From positions 248,001 through 312,000 of the forward strand of contig JADDMT010000032.1 of NCBI GenBank assembly GCA_021401465.1: a stretch of DNA of 64,000 bases. Direction: 5' to 3'. Position numbers and translations under genes: made by a program. The notes beneath the pieces were generated by a model, which saw nothing but the letters and a program-made list of their open reading frames with translations, did no database searches and was not told where the DNA came from. Origin of the DNA: Teratosphaeria epicoccoides. Taxonomy: Eukaryota; Ascomycota; Dothideomycetes; Mycosphaerellales; Teratosphaeriaceae. Positions 20,901-31,278 of the stretch are shown in pieces; the first letter of the stretch is position 1, and the number at the start of each line of letters is the position of its first letter.

Positions 20901-21817
20901 GTACCGGCGTAGTCAAGGCCCTCCAATACGTCCTGGGCGAAAAAGCAGATGATATTCGTCGCAGCAGTGTACCCGGAACGCCCGTTACCGGCGCTGGTGG
21001 CGCCCTTGGGCGTCCAGGAAGCTCAGCCGGTATTCCGTTGACAGCCGAACAGCAATTCAAGGCCAAGAAAATGAGCATCAATCTTCTCGAGTCAGCCCGC
21101 AAGATCAGGACACGATTGCAGCCAGCAATAGCCAAGGAGACACAACATGGGGATGAGATGGCTTACCGTCGCCTGATCTTTCTGGACCAGACTCTCGCCA
21201 GTATGATCGAGCGCTTCGAGACCGAACACCCTGAGACGAGGGTACCGCAGCCTCCTGGTAGCCCACGAAATGTGCCTAGCGTCGGTTCCAGCATCACTTC
21301 TGGAGGCATACCTCGTACCAATCTAGGATCCAGTGTCACGACCCTAGGAACCGAGTTCGCCGCGGCCTCGGACGACGAGGACGACAGCCACAGCAGTAGC
21401 CTTCGCACCGCACTGCGCGCCTCTCCCGTCCGCCGTTCCGACTCGGAAGTGAGCCTCGCGTCCCGCGCCCAGATGGCTGAAGAAGGCCACCTGCACCGAC
21501 TGGGCCAGCACTTGCGACGAGAAGTCGTCGATTCGCCGGCCTCGGCAAATTTTACCGAAAATATTCCGTGGAAGCAGAAGGAGGCGGAAGATGCACGGAT
21601 TCACAATTTGGGAAAGCATTTGTACGAGCTGAGCGGGAGTCAGCTGGGAAATTTGTTGAATGGAGAGGGGTGGCCGGAAATTTTGAGGAAGGCCGGCGCG
21701 AATTACGAGGACCTGAGACGATTGCAAGAGCAGGATCCGGAAGGCTGGGACCAATTCAGGGAAAGTCAAATGAAGGCGAGGGCGAACCTTCGAAGGGAGG
21801 CTGCGCACAGACCGTGA
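17931..21817 (+). CDS. Large fungal leucine-rich-repeat protein (N-terminus unresolved)
   Basis: Exons 17931-20549 and 20609-21817, joined by a 59-nt GTAAGT...CTAG intron in phase 0; about 1275 residues. The frame begins with PPSWQEYVRDRIAP but has no ATG until 18093, so the true 5' end must be an upstream exon. The first ~450 residues are disordered, Ser/Pro/Lys-rich with a charged RKREKKKKLEEERK segment. Residues ~480-870 carry leucine-rich repeats of the ribonuclease-inhibitor type (e.g. LEELAVSECGLTAPQVRKI, IHLADVNMSPKQAIALADCL). The C-terminal ~400 residues are acidic and disordered, with an alpha-helical end. Related fungal LRR proteins are large, conserved and of unknown function; a scaffold role is only an inference. 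Confidence 0.75.
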
Positions 21818-22505
21818 GCTGGTTCGGCGACATGTATCATGGCATTGAACGGAACGGAGACGCATTTCGATCGATTGGTCGCTGAACATCCTGGATTTTG
21901 GAGCGTGCATCGGCTGGATCTAGGAGGCGTATAAACACAGACAATGACGATCGGTATGGCCAGGGTAGGACAGTACGCATGTCGGTCCTGACGTTGCCGT
22001 TGGAGTACGAAGAGATGTCTGCGACATTGATAATGTCCATATCGTGGGCGTTTCCATAGTAAACTCCATTATGCAGGGGATCAGCATGACCAGTTCTAAC
22101 GCTAGCCGAGTCGCTCCGTGTGGAAGACAAGCCTACATTTCCGAAGTGCTTTGTGGCGTGGCAGCCTCGCAGAGAAGGCTGATTGACGTCGTGCTATGTA
22201 AGCAAATAAGGTTTCTCAATTAGGCACGGTGTTCCAAGGGGGCCCAAGATCCTTGCGCTTTCGTCTATAAAACAGCCTCGTCTTCACATGACGCAGAGCA
22301 AATTTTTCCCAAACCAGGCTGCTGGCGCGACATCTCGGATCAGCCTCCTAGGTTGCACTTCACCGCAGCCCCGGAAGCATGGTTAGACTTGAATAACGTG
22401 GTGGGAATGGTTATAAGGGCTGCCCTCGCCAGTGAGCATCAAGTTTGCAGTCCATCCCTAGCACCAATTCACTCCATTCCATCACACGCTTCCATACTGC
22501 CCACC
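21818..22505. other. Intergenic / promoter of the secreted NTF2-like gene
   Basis: 688 bp; the only recognisable element is a TATAAAA at 22266. Confidence 0.5.
22266..22272 (+). promoter_or_regulatory. TATA box
   Basis: TATAAAA, 240 bp upstream of ATG 22506. This implies a 5' UTR of about 200 nt and a regulated, possibly strongly expressed gene. Confidence 0.4.
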
Positions 22506-23095
22506 ATGAAGTCAGCATTCGTCACCTCCGCCCTCGTTTTCGGCACCGCCGCGCTTGCTGGCTACGGGGACCAAGTCAATTCATACTCTGGCCAACTGAC
22601 GCAACAAGAGGCCAACACCATCGTGGCCAAGTACGCCGCCGTATTGCAAGGCCAGGGCTACGAAGGCATGACCATCGACGAGACCGCCGCGGACGTCGTC
22701 GCGCCCAACTACGTCGAGGTTTCAGACTCCATCCTCTCTCTGGAGGGCAGACCGGTATTTCGACTTCACCCCCCAAACCCACCCAAACACAATATCCACG
22801 CATACTGACACCGCAACAGCTCGGCGGCTCGGCTGCCAACTCCGAGGAGGAATGGTACCAGGGCGTGTCCAGAAACCCGAGCCCCGGCATCATCACCCAC
22901 GAGGTCCTGGTGGCCGGCGGCTGCAACGTCCTTTGGTACTGGACGTTCCCGCATGTGGGATCTGGACAGTATCCAGTCAAGGGCTTCAACTTGTTGAGGA
23001 TCGATGGTAACAAGCAGATCTATGAGGCGGACATTGAGTTTAACTCTATTGCTTGGGGGTTAGACACGCAGCAGCTGAAGCAGTACTGCTCTTAG
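22506..23095 (+). CDS. Secreted NTF2-like domain protein
   Basis: Exons 22506-22754 and 22820-23095 (phase 0; 65-nt intron GTATTT...CTGAC...CAACAG) encode 174 aa. The N-terminus is a classical signal peptide (MKSAFVTSALVFGTAALAG). The mature part has the fungal secreted NTF2-like pattern: DVVAPNYVEVSDSI, then GGCNVLWYW and VGSGQYPVKGFNLLR near the end. Two Cys remain in the mature chain. Fungal relatives are small extracellular proteins of unknown function that share the cone-shaped NTF2 fold; a ligand-binding or effector-like role is possible but unproven. The two halves lie in different frames, so the intron is needed. Confidence 0.82.
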
Positions 23096-23367
23096 GCCAC
23101 TGTAACCGTGGGGGATATATCTGTGGACGTGTTGGGAGGGCAGTTTAAGGGATCTGGTACTCCATTGGCCAGAAATGGGAATAATAGCAGTAGGACTCGG
23201 CAATCTTTTGTCTGGCCCCGAGTACAATTGTTGTGCAGCATCACTACCATCTCGTCATCATTGCGCAGAATCATATCATTTGCGCGGCAACCCAGGTCCC
23301 ACCTTGTCGCTCTCCTGGTCTCAAAATGGTACTCGGGATCACCAGACAAACTATGCACTGGAAACTC

Positions 23368-24138
23368 TCAATCGACAGTCAATATTTCAAACTCCATCCA
23401 CTTCTTCAGATACCTCTGACCCTTCCCATACTGCTTCAGCAGCATTCTCGCTTTCCACCCATGCACCAGCATTTCGTCTCCTCTGACTGCACTCGGTGGC
23501 TGCCAAGCGGGATCGAACACTAGCAACTTCCTCTTCCCGTCTTTCAGCTTCTCGACCCCGACAATTGTCATCGAGTGACCTGGCCGCTGCAAGAAGATAG
23601 GCGGCCTCGCTGTCCTCCTGACCTTAGAAGAATCATAATTAGATGCTTGATCGGCAGAGAAGTACGATCCTGCCGCATCCAAAAGCTGCAGGTACGCAGC
23701 TTTGCCTTGGAAACGGGATCCTGTACATTCCGTGCCAAGACCGAGTAGCAGTGCTTCGGCTTCTGACGTGCCCACATGCTTTCGAGTGCCTATGACACCG
23801 CCGGTCTGCTTTCGACCATGGGCATTGATGCCTGCGTCCCAAGCCTTTTCGATCAAGAGCTGCAGCTGTGGGATGGATAGTTTCTTAGTCAAGTCCAGGT
23901 CTTGTTGGCTGTTGTGTGGACGTCCAAGAGCCAAGCAGAGCATCTGCATGTTGCGGTAGCCGCAGAAGTGCGCGCCCTCGTCTTTGAGCTTGTAGACCTG
24001 GACGGCAGCGTCTGTACAAAGGTACGCCACAGATAGGTCTTCCTTGTGTTCCAAGAGGTGAGCGAGCTTGGGAACGACATTGGTCAAGCTGTTGTTATCA
24101 TCTTCTGCTTCCAGAATCCTGGCAATGCTCTCGGGCAT
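23368..24138 (-). CDS. Peptidase family C78 (Mug105/ZUFSP-like), C-terminal catalytic part
   Basis: 256 aa from ATG 24136-24138. Cysteine peptidase of the UFSP/ZUFSP family; fission yeast Mug105 and human ZUP1 cleave ubiquitin chains. The catalytic Cys is in HFCGYRNMQM (residue ~59), the His in RPGHSMTIVG (~188) and the Asp in LLVFDPAW. The usual QHxGHS is QRPGHS here. The frame continues upstream of the ATG as KRQLGRHAYEER, which matches the region normally preceding this domain, and a plausible acceptor (GATAGCAG) lies just before it. An N-terminal exon, usually with a zinc finger, is therefore probably missing from this model; I could not place it with correct phase. Confidence 0.8.
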   Translation of the reverse strand: MPESIARILEAEDDNNSLTNVVPKLAHLLEHKEDLSVAYLCTDAAVQVYKLKDEGAHFCGYRNMQMLCLALGRPHNSQQDLDLTKKLSIPQLQLLIEKAWDAGINAHGRKQTGGVIGTRKHVGTSEAEALLLGLGTECTGSRFQGKAAYLQLLDAAGSYFSADQASNYDSSKVRRTARPPIFLQRPGHSMTIVGVEKLKDGKRKLLVFDPAWQPPSAVRGDEMLVHGWKARMLLKQYGKGQRYLKKWMEFEILTVD

Positions 24139-24760
24139 GCGCTCTTCATAGGCATGACGACCCAGCTGTCGTTTCTGCTATCTGTCAGTGATCGCTCCAT
24201 ATCATTTGCAGCTTGCCCATTGCGGCCATTTTTGGCGAGAGTACATGCACCTTGTCTGGAATCCTCCGCGATCTCATCTACACCTTCGCTCACCGGTCTA
24301 GGCGCCATGCACTGGTTCCCACGACTAAGGTCAGCCTATCACCATTGCAGGCGTGCACTCTAGCGTGTCCTTCAGGTGATGTGTGGTATCAGAATATGCC
24401 TCATCTGCTCGGCGGTGAATGAAGCTCACCCATCACTACTACTACTACTGCTACTCACTCATGTGACGACGCGATAATAATCTCCTAGTCGTCCAGGTCA
24501 GCCGATGTATTGCGCAAACCAGGTACATGTAAATAACGCAGTCCAGTGCTGACGGCATCTCGTAAAAACGCGCGTCGCGAGTGATTCGCTTGAAACCGTC
24601 GCAGAAGCAACCAATATCAAACAAGCTTTCAGTGCACAAGCCCACAAGCGTCATCAGGTCGATCGATCAAAACAAAAGCTCGGTCCTGCCTCCCATCCTG
24701 CACCAACCAGCAGTCATCTCATCGGAATCGCCCAGTGAGCCCGAACACATACTAGCAACA
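24139..24760. other. Unresolved 5' region of the C78 gene and divergent promoter
   Basis: May contain N-terminal exon(s) of the C78 peptidase on the minus strand. A plus-strand frame at 24241-24420 reads SGILRDLIYTFAHRSR, weakly like a 2EXR box. An (ACT)n run lies near 24435-24453. Confidence 0.4.
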
Positions 24761-25084
24761 ATGTCGGCCACTAACAACAACAACAACATCAACAACCCGA
24801 CGCAGAACGCGGACCTGGAAATGCAGTACGAGCCGGCGCGCGAGCAGATGAGTGCCGACGCCGCCGCAGCTGCTCCAAGCAACCAGGTAGATGCTTAGCA
24901 CGTCTTGGCACTGGGAGATCCAGATGCTCGGCATGGAAGTCACTGTGTACTAACTGGGGAATGCGCCGGATAGACTGAGGAGGGTACGGACAAGAAGAGG
25001 ACTTTGCTTGGCATGCGCGGTGGTGGAATCATTCGTGAGTCTTGGAAGTCTTATACCTTTCTACACACAGGAGACTCGTACTGA
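24761..25084 (+). CDS. Small spliced protein, Asn-rich N-terminus
   Basis: Exon 24761-24886 and exon 24974-25084 give 78 aa; the 87-nt intron starts GTAGAT, contains a perfect TACTAAC branch site at 24948-24954 and ends GATAG. The first exon encodes an Asn run, then LEMQYEPAREQMSADAAAAA; the second begins TEEGTDKKRTLLGMRGGG. The perfect branch site and in-phase joining argue for a genuine transcript. A GTGAGT follows the GMRGGGII stretch, so a second intron and an alternative, possibly longer C-terminus are possible; the first downstream AG would give only a 36-nt intron. No homologue recognised. Confidence 0.5.
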
Positions 25085-25958
25085 TGACGCTTTCCCTCGG
25101 CATCAAGTCGACCTTTGCGCCTGCTTCATTTGCTGTGAAGCATGCGATGCCTGCTGTCACGCGATCGACGATTGCTGCTGCTGCTAGACGGCGCTGCGAA
25201 CCGACGGTAATAATGCGGCAACTGCTCGAGCTGCGACGCCATGATTACACAGGGATATGGTGTCACGAGACGAGATACACAGCTCGCGAGTGGATCGACT
25301 GTCAGGACGCTGCTGTTAGCTAGCGATGTGTCGTTTGATAGCAACCGGATATCGCCTTTTGGCGCGCATCAGCCTCGAGAATATGTTTCGATAATATCGG
25401 GGACAGGCGTGGCCTTTTTTGCTTCTCACTCGCTGCTCCGCATAGGCGACTCAATGCTTTCGGTCTGACCTGAGAGCCGAACTCTGTAGAGTTTCAGGAG
25501 AGCGCGGTGATTGTCAATGAATGCCTTCTATGCCTGCAGCCAGTTGGCTATCGATCATTGCCCCGATGGTCGGCCAAGCAGACGTCGCCTTGGCTCACAG
25601 AACTTTGACGGATAGCCCACCGCAGCACGCAATAATTCCTCTCGTGCCGAGTCGGAGAGCGCCGATCACTATCTGAGAGGTAATGTTTCCAAACAGAGAT
25701 CTGGAGCCCATTGTGCCGTTGCGGACAGACAGGACCGTAGATGCGTCTTAGTGTCGTCTGGAAGCGAACGAGGACAGTACGGATGCCAGAATCGGCAAGA
25801 GCAAGTCGGAAACCAAGTGCCTTGCCAGTGTCCACGGTCCTAGCACGCCCTCCACAGCGCACATTGCCCTGCGCAGGTACAAACGTCTCGGCTTGCCATG
25901 AATACACAGTCATTATCGTGATCATGGTTGTTGATAGTGCCTCGGTATGACAATATCC
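25085..25958. other. Intergenic, no gene seen
   Basis: ORFs up to 125 aa on the minus strand lack domains. No repeats recognised. Confidence 0.45.
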
Positions 25959-26666
25959 TCAGTTTAAAGTCCCGCCAGCCTCTCTCCACCTCTTGACCCT
26001 TCTTTTCAGATCACCCTCGCTCCTCTGCATATAATTCACCTTGATATCTCTTGCCATGGCTGCATAATCATCGCCGTGCTTCCCCACCAATTCCTCGACA
26101 AATGCTCGCTCGCCCTGCGATTGCTTGAATTTATACTTCTTGACCGGCTGGCTCACTTCTTGCTCCAACTTCCTGACCAGCTCCGTCTTTCCATGCCCAT
26201 TGGCTGCAAATGTATCAGGGTACTGATCAATCTCCTCGTCCTCATCGTCACTGTCCAGCTCTGCCAAAGGATCATTCAATGGATTCGACTTCTTGGCGCC
26301 TGAGTCAATCACCCGCAAGATCTTGCCCGTCGTCGGATCTCGCTCGATCTTGGCCTCCTGCACCTGGAAATTCTGCGGTCGTCTCAAGGACGAACTCGCG
26401 ATAGCCAAGGGGTCATCCTTGCCTCGACCCTCGCCTGCCTCTTCTCTCGCCCGTCGCACATCCTCGGCCTTTCGCTCCACCCCGCCAGTGTGCTTGTTCA
26501 GCTTCGCCGTGAGTCCCAGGCGCTTGTAGTTCTGCTCCAGTGTCTGCGATTTGTCCCAATTCGCTGCTATGATCGGGTTGAGCAACAGATTCTTCTTCGA
26601 CTTGGGCCTCTGTCGCACTTTTTGGGCACCAGAGCGATTCTTCTTCTTTTGCAATTCGCGACCCAT
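25959..26666 (-). CDS. NOP16: 60S ribosome biogenesis factor Nop16
   Basis: 235 aa from ATG 26664-26666; the open frame extends further upstream but the family starts with MGRELQKKKNRS. Nop16 is a nucleolar protein required for 60S subunit maturation, bound to pre-60S particles. The N-terminus is basic (SGAQKVRQRPKSKKN), followed by NPIIAANWDKSQTLEQNYKR, the conserved core, and a C-terminal helix-rich block ending in DLKRRVKRWREAGG. An acidic stretch (DSDDEDEEID) sits in the middle. Length and ends match fungal orthologues, so the single-exon model is complete. Confidence 0.93.
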   Translation of the reverse strand: MGRELQKKKNRSGAQKVRQRPKSKKNLLLNPIIAANWDKSQTLEQNYKRLGLTAKLNKHTGGVERKAEDVRRAREEAGEGRGKDDPLAIASSSLRRPQNFQVQEAKIERDPTTGKILRVIDSGAKKSNPLNDPLAELDSDDEDEEIDQYPDTFAANGHGKTELVRKLEQEVSQPVKKYKFKQSQGERAFVEELVGKHGDDYAAMARDIKVNYMQRSEGDLKRRVKRWREAGGTLN

Positions 26667-27694
26667 GATGGACGTATTGGGCGAACGTGTTATATTGGGG
26701 ATATTGCAAGTGAACGCAAAATTGACAGTACATGTAAGTTTAGTAAGGAACGGATCAAAATTCTGCGTCGACGACATACTGCATACTGTAGGTAAAGTCC
26801 AACCGAAGCTAAGCCGAGCTGCTCTATCTACGCAGCGTAAATGTATGGACTCACTGTGCTTGTGGAGCACGTATGACTTTCAGATTCACTTTTCTTTGAC
26901 CTTGCGTTCACTAATCGTCACGAGTAGGCAAGTTGCGCGCTCTTGACACGAAGGCCTCGTCAAGTTCCAAGTCCAGCCGACACGCCGACCTTGATGAAAG
27001 GCACATGAACGCCGCCGGCCTCCCGAGATCACATGTCATTTGGTATGTCAGGATCGATTTCCTCGATTGCCTCGTCCCCACAGTGAATGGCATCACCAAA
27101 CGTGCCATGAATGACCTTCGTTGACGGAACACCTCCAATCCGACTATTTTGTGGCCAGCAAATCGCCTACCCAAAGGCGAATTTCCCGGAGCGCGCGATG
27201 CAGGCTCTTGCAGCCCTGATGGGCGCACAGTCAAGTCCGGGCTGCGAGAAGATGCACATGAGATCTTTGTCCTAAATTGGCGTGTGTACACCTGCTTCGC
27301 GGCGATAGGACTCACTTCTGTATTGCAACTGCGGCTGCGATCCCACTGTAGTGCGAACATCATGTGCTCGCGACACCCATCAATCTTAACCTTGAACTGG
27401 AGACTTTCTTCATACCCTCCAAGTTCGCCATCAGACCCAAAACCCGTTTTATATCTGCTGGAGACCGATCGATTGGCAAGCTGCGCTGTACCAATCCAGT
27501 CTCATCGCGCCGTTACTTGGTATGTGCGAGATTTCGCGCTCGATACTACCTTCACTCATGCTGTCCCGCTGCTGTTTCGCTGAATTCCTGGTCAGCAACG
27601 CGCTCTGCACCTCCTCCTTAACACTGGCATTGGCTATACCGATCGGCGCCGAAAGGCACGGTCGGAGCTTGCTGCTTGAGTCCCGATCTTTGTT

Positions 27695-27766
27695 CTCCAA
27701 TCCATGATTCGCGCTGCTTCAATTCCACTCCTTGGTTTCCAGTCCGTGATTCGCGCTGCTCATTCA
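27695..27766. repeat. Imperfect direct repeat, 42-bp period
   Basis: Two copies sharing TGATTCGCGCTGCT, offset by 42 bp. Confidence 0.6.
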
Positions 27767-27902
27767 CTGCCTTGTCTCTCGGAGACTGTAATGAGCCAGA
27801 AACTTGTGTGCCACCAGGCATTAACCTGCTCTGAGTTCATTGTTGGCAGAGCTTCGCCTGTAGGAGCATCGTTGCTGGCGAATTCTCCAATTCTGACGAA
27901 CG

Positions 27903-27986
27903 ATCACCTGATTTTGGATCTTGATGCTCGGACTTCATCAGAGCATCGCCTGACTTTGGATCTTAATGCTCGGACTCCACCAGGAA
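27903..27986. repeat. Imperfect tandem repeat, 2 x 42 bp
   Basis: Copies at 27903-27944 and 27945-27986 share TTTGGATCTT and ATGCTCGGACT. The period is a multiple of 3, as for the pair at 27.7 kb. Confidence 0.75.
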
Positions 27987-29355
27987 CACAACGATCGCCG
28001 TCACCAGAAGCACCCTTCCGACGCGCTGCGCCAGAACTAGGCGCGGCCTTCCAGCGGCCGTCTTGTGGCTGGCTCGAACATGGTTATTTGGCCTCATCGT
28101 CATTACTCTTTGGTCATAACAGCAAGCCTCATAGTCGTCACACCCATTGTCGTCGTCTTCCCACGTGAGTCGTCTTTATCTGGCCATTTGGCCGGACGAC
28201 AGCCAGAATTCGTAGCGGCCGTGTTCCCAGCCTCCGCAGACGGTCCCGGTTCCGACGTTCCGATGACGATAAACACCAGGACCCACGGTCGGTCAAGGTC
28301 GACACCATTCCTTGGTACAGAGCTCCACCATATAGCTGGTCCGAGGGTGCTATGCTCAGAACCCACATCTCCGTCAAGGTGAACATCGTGTTGGGCAGCG
28401 GATCTATAACACGAGCTGCGGCTCCACGATTCAGTGTCATGCTTATTTCCTGCGTCATCCAGCGTGACGGGCGGTTGCAAAGGGCTTGTAATGCCGATTC
28501 CATGTACTCAAACTTTAGAATTTGGCCGATGGAGAACGATGAGGACGCGGCCTCAAACACCGAACCAAAGCCTTCGCAGCTGACACATGGTCGCATGAGC
28601 GTCGTCTTGGCGTGGTTGTAGTGAGCATATTATGTAGGTAAGATCACAAACCGATAAGCAAGCTGTGAGGGCGTGCATTCGGTGATTCCAGTCGGTGGAG
28701 GTTCCAGTCTTGCCAGTGCTGCAATCTCAAGATCAGTGCGCAGACAGATCGTGATGGTGTGTCATTCTGGAAGCAATGGATCAAGGTGTACTGCAGCCCG
28801 CGTATGGGAAGACCTCATTGTGCCGATGGCTAATGGTTCCGCGGGAGGTGTAATGGCCTGACTCGGCGCTTGAGCAGTCGGCCACGCTGGTACCCTTGCG
28901 CGCGTTGAGACATGCTCGCCATTGTCGTCAGGGCCAAACTCTCATCCGGCAAACATGTTCTTCGACCATGCGAAGCGCAAGTCAATATCCAGGACTCGAA
29001 CGGTCATTGGCTCAACATGACTCGCAATGAGCTGCAGGTGCAGAAAGTTGGAAGCTTGAACGACTCCCCGCCAGGACGATCAGCGACAACCACGACCATG
29101 AGATCTGTGTGCAACGCTTGGGCTTCTTCGCGCCTCGACCGAAGTACGGTTTCTTGATCATCGTGCGCAAAATGACTTGGGCTCCATACGATGATGACGT
29201 GACTAGAACCTGACGGCGGAAAAGGAAGAACAGATAACAAGCAGATTCCCAGATCTCCACAGCCTTTCTCTCCTCATCAGAACCACCTTTCTCCAGTATT
29301 TTACATTTCTTCATCTGCCCGATGAAGACACCCGTTTACGTACAAAGGCCATGCG

Positions 29356-31278
29356 ATGGGATTTATGAGCAAATATCAGAACAGATTCAACCACTCAAAT
29401 AAGAGCGGTACGACTATGGCCCAGAGCAATCAAGGATCTCAAAGTAAAGTATCTGAATGGGAGAAACAGAACTCAGGTACTGGAGTCATCGGTGTTGAGA
29501 CAACAATCACCACCGGAACTACCAAGGCCGACGCCTCGAAGGTCGGCACGACCAACTCTTCCAATAAGAATCAGAGTGGTTCCATGGGAAGTACCACATC
29601 GACCATCACATCAGGATCTACACAAGGATCCTCTTCCAACAGCAGCAGCAACAACAACAACAACTCCTCCTCCTCCAATACAGCTTCATCCACAGGCTCC
29701 CAAGTCAAGAGCCCATCGCCTCCTTCAACTCGCGCCGCGAGTAACGCACGCGGCGGCAACGACAAAAAGGATTCTGATAACGAATCAGACGCCTATAAGA
29801 CACCTCTCAGCGAATCGTCTAACAGCAAGAACAACTCCAGCGGCAACCAGACCAGTAACAGTTCTTCCGGCGGTTACGGTGGTAGCTCGAACAACAACAG
29901 CTCCAATAACAAGAGCTCGTCCAACAACAATAGCTCGAGCAACCCTTATAGTTCGTACTCCGATAAGGCATCGAAGCCGGCAGATTCAAGCAGCAATCTG
30001 AGCGGCAACTCAGCTGGAACATCCGTCCATTTCAACGACGACGACTTAGTCAGCAGAGCGAGTAACGATTCGTACGACCCGTACAGCTCAGAGAAGAGCG
30101 GTACCTCCGGAAAAATTGGTCAATCCAGCAGTTCTATGCCAGGGAGCTTCGGCTCATCCTACGATCAAGACCGCGACGTGAACCGATCCAAATCTGGTGG
30201 TGTGACGAACGGTTCAGCTAACCGCAACAACAATTCCAACTCTAACGCTAACAGCAGCAGCAGCTCCGCGAATACTGTTTCCAATAGCAACAGCTCCAGC
30301 AACAATCTGTCAGGTCACAGTTCATCCAACAGCAACTCAAATCCATACAGCTCCCCACCCCCAAGCCAGTCTAAGGGTACCAACAAGTCTCAATCTTCAC
30401 ACGACGACCGTTCGGACTCAGCTTACGGAAGCACATCGAACAACATGATGTCCGGAGGTTCTAGCAACGGTCGCGGCGGAGGAGGTGGCATGGGAGGTGG
30501 CATGGGAGGCGGCGGCGGCGGGTTAATGGGAGGCACCAGCGGCGGCGGTTACTTCGGCGGCAACGATGACATCGATGACGAACCACCTAGAGCTCGTGGT
30601 AACGACCGCCCTCCAGGCGGTGGAAGTCGGAACCCATCCTACGAGAGCAACGCATCTAGGGGCGGCGGAGGAAGGCGTCCACAGCAGTCGAGCTCGTACG
30701 AGGATATGCATGACCTTCCCGACAGGTCTGGCGGTGGTCGTGGGGGCGGCCGTGGTGGCCCTAGCTATGACGATGACTTCGATGATGGTTCGTCATATGG
30801 TCGTGGCGGCGGCGGTGGTCGGGGTGGTAACAACTCCTTTGATGATGATCGTGGCGGCTACGGAGGAGGTGGCGGTGTACGTGGTGGCGGCGGCGGCGGG
30901 AGTGGCCGGCGCGCCTCCTACGATGATGACGATGGTTATGGCGGCGGAGGAGGTCGTCGCGGAGGAGGCGGAGGTGGATATGGGGCAGGTGGAGGATATG
31001 GCGGTGGGCGTGGTGGTGGCGGAGGAGGAGGGGGTCGTCGGGCTGATGATTACGACAATTATGACGCTGGTTACGCCCACGCTCGCGAAGAGATTGATGA
31101 CCGTCGCCGCTCTGGCAATTACGGTGGTCGTGGCGGAGGTCGTAATGGAGGCGGTGGCGGCGGTCGTGGAGGATATGGAGGGGACGATGGTATTGACTCG
31201 AACATGTTGGGTGGTGCTTTCGAAGCTGGCTACAAGGCTGCGTTGGCCAAGCTCAACCAGGGTGGTGGCAGGAGGTGA
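29356..31278 (+). CDS. Low-complexity Asn/Ser-rich then Gly-rich (RGG-like) protein
   Basis: 640 aa from ATG 29356 (or 637 aa from ATG 29365). Residues ~30-370 are an Asn/Ser/Thr-rich, prion-like stretch; residues ~380-610 are dominated by Gly runs broken by Arg, Asp and Tyr (e.g. RGGYGGGGGVRGG), like RGG/FUS-type tails. There is no RRM or other folded domain. The last ~30 residues (GGAFEAGYKAALAKLNQGGG) form the only apparently ordered helix. The composition suggests an RNA-associated or condensate-forming protein, but that is inference. The 1.9-kb uninterrupted frame with consistent amino-acid bias in two blocks supports coding; the antisense Thr/Ala ORF at 30793-31365 is a shadow. Confidence 0.65.
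   Translation: MGFMSKYQNRFNHSNKSGTTMAQSNQGSQSKVSEWEKQNSGTGVIGVETTITTGTTKADASKVGTTNSSNKNQSGSMGSTTSTITSGSTQGSSSNSSSNNNNNSSSSNTASSTGSQVKSPSPPSTRAASNARGGNDKKDSDNESDAYKTPLSESSNSKNNSSGNQTSNSSSGGYGGSSNNNSSNNKSSSNNNSSSNPYSSYSDKASKPADSSSNLSGNSAGTSVHFNDDDLVSRASNDSYDPYSSEKSGTSGKIGQSSSSMPGSFGSSYDQDRDVNRSKSGGVTNGSANRNNNSNSNANSSSSSANTVSNSNSSSNNLSGHSSSNSNSNPYSSPPPSQSKGTNKSQSSHDDRSDSAYGSTSNNMMSGGSSNGRGGGGGMGGGMGGGGGGLMGGTSGGGYFGGNDDIDDEPPRARGNDRPPGGGSRNPSYESNASRGGGGRRPQQSSSYEDMHDLPDRSGGGRGGGRGGPSYDDDFDDGSSYGRGGGGGRGGNNSFDDDRGGYGGGGGVRGGGGGGSGRRASYDDDDGYGGGGGRRGGGGGGYGAGGGYGGGRGGGGGGGGRRADDYDNYDAGYAHAREEIDDRRRSGNYGGRGGGRNGGGGGGRGGYGGDDGIDSNMLGGAFEAGYKAALAKLNQGGGRR

Larger units (their letters stand above)
26667..29355. 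other. 2.7-kb gene-poor region with short tandem repeats
   Basis: Several 100-155-aa ORFs on both strands, none with a domain. It holds two pairs of ~42-bp imperfect repeats near 27.7 and 27.9 kb. A minus-strand ORF at 28138-28596 looks slightly protein-like, but I cannot support it. Confidence 0.45.

Noticed and set aside
22445..22819. Unspliced 216-aa reading of the NTF2-like locus
   Set aside because: The upstream part of that frame is Arg/His-rich out-of-frame sequence; splicing gives a signal peptide and a conserved domain.
24213..24422. Plus-strand frame with a 2EXR-like box
   Set aside because: Only one short block matches, and it overlaps the likely 5' region of the C78 gene; listed only as a possible relic.
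28138..28596. 152-aa minus ORF with a somewhat protein-like sequence
   Set aside because: No family, no conserved motif; kept only as part of the gene-poor region.
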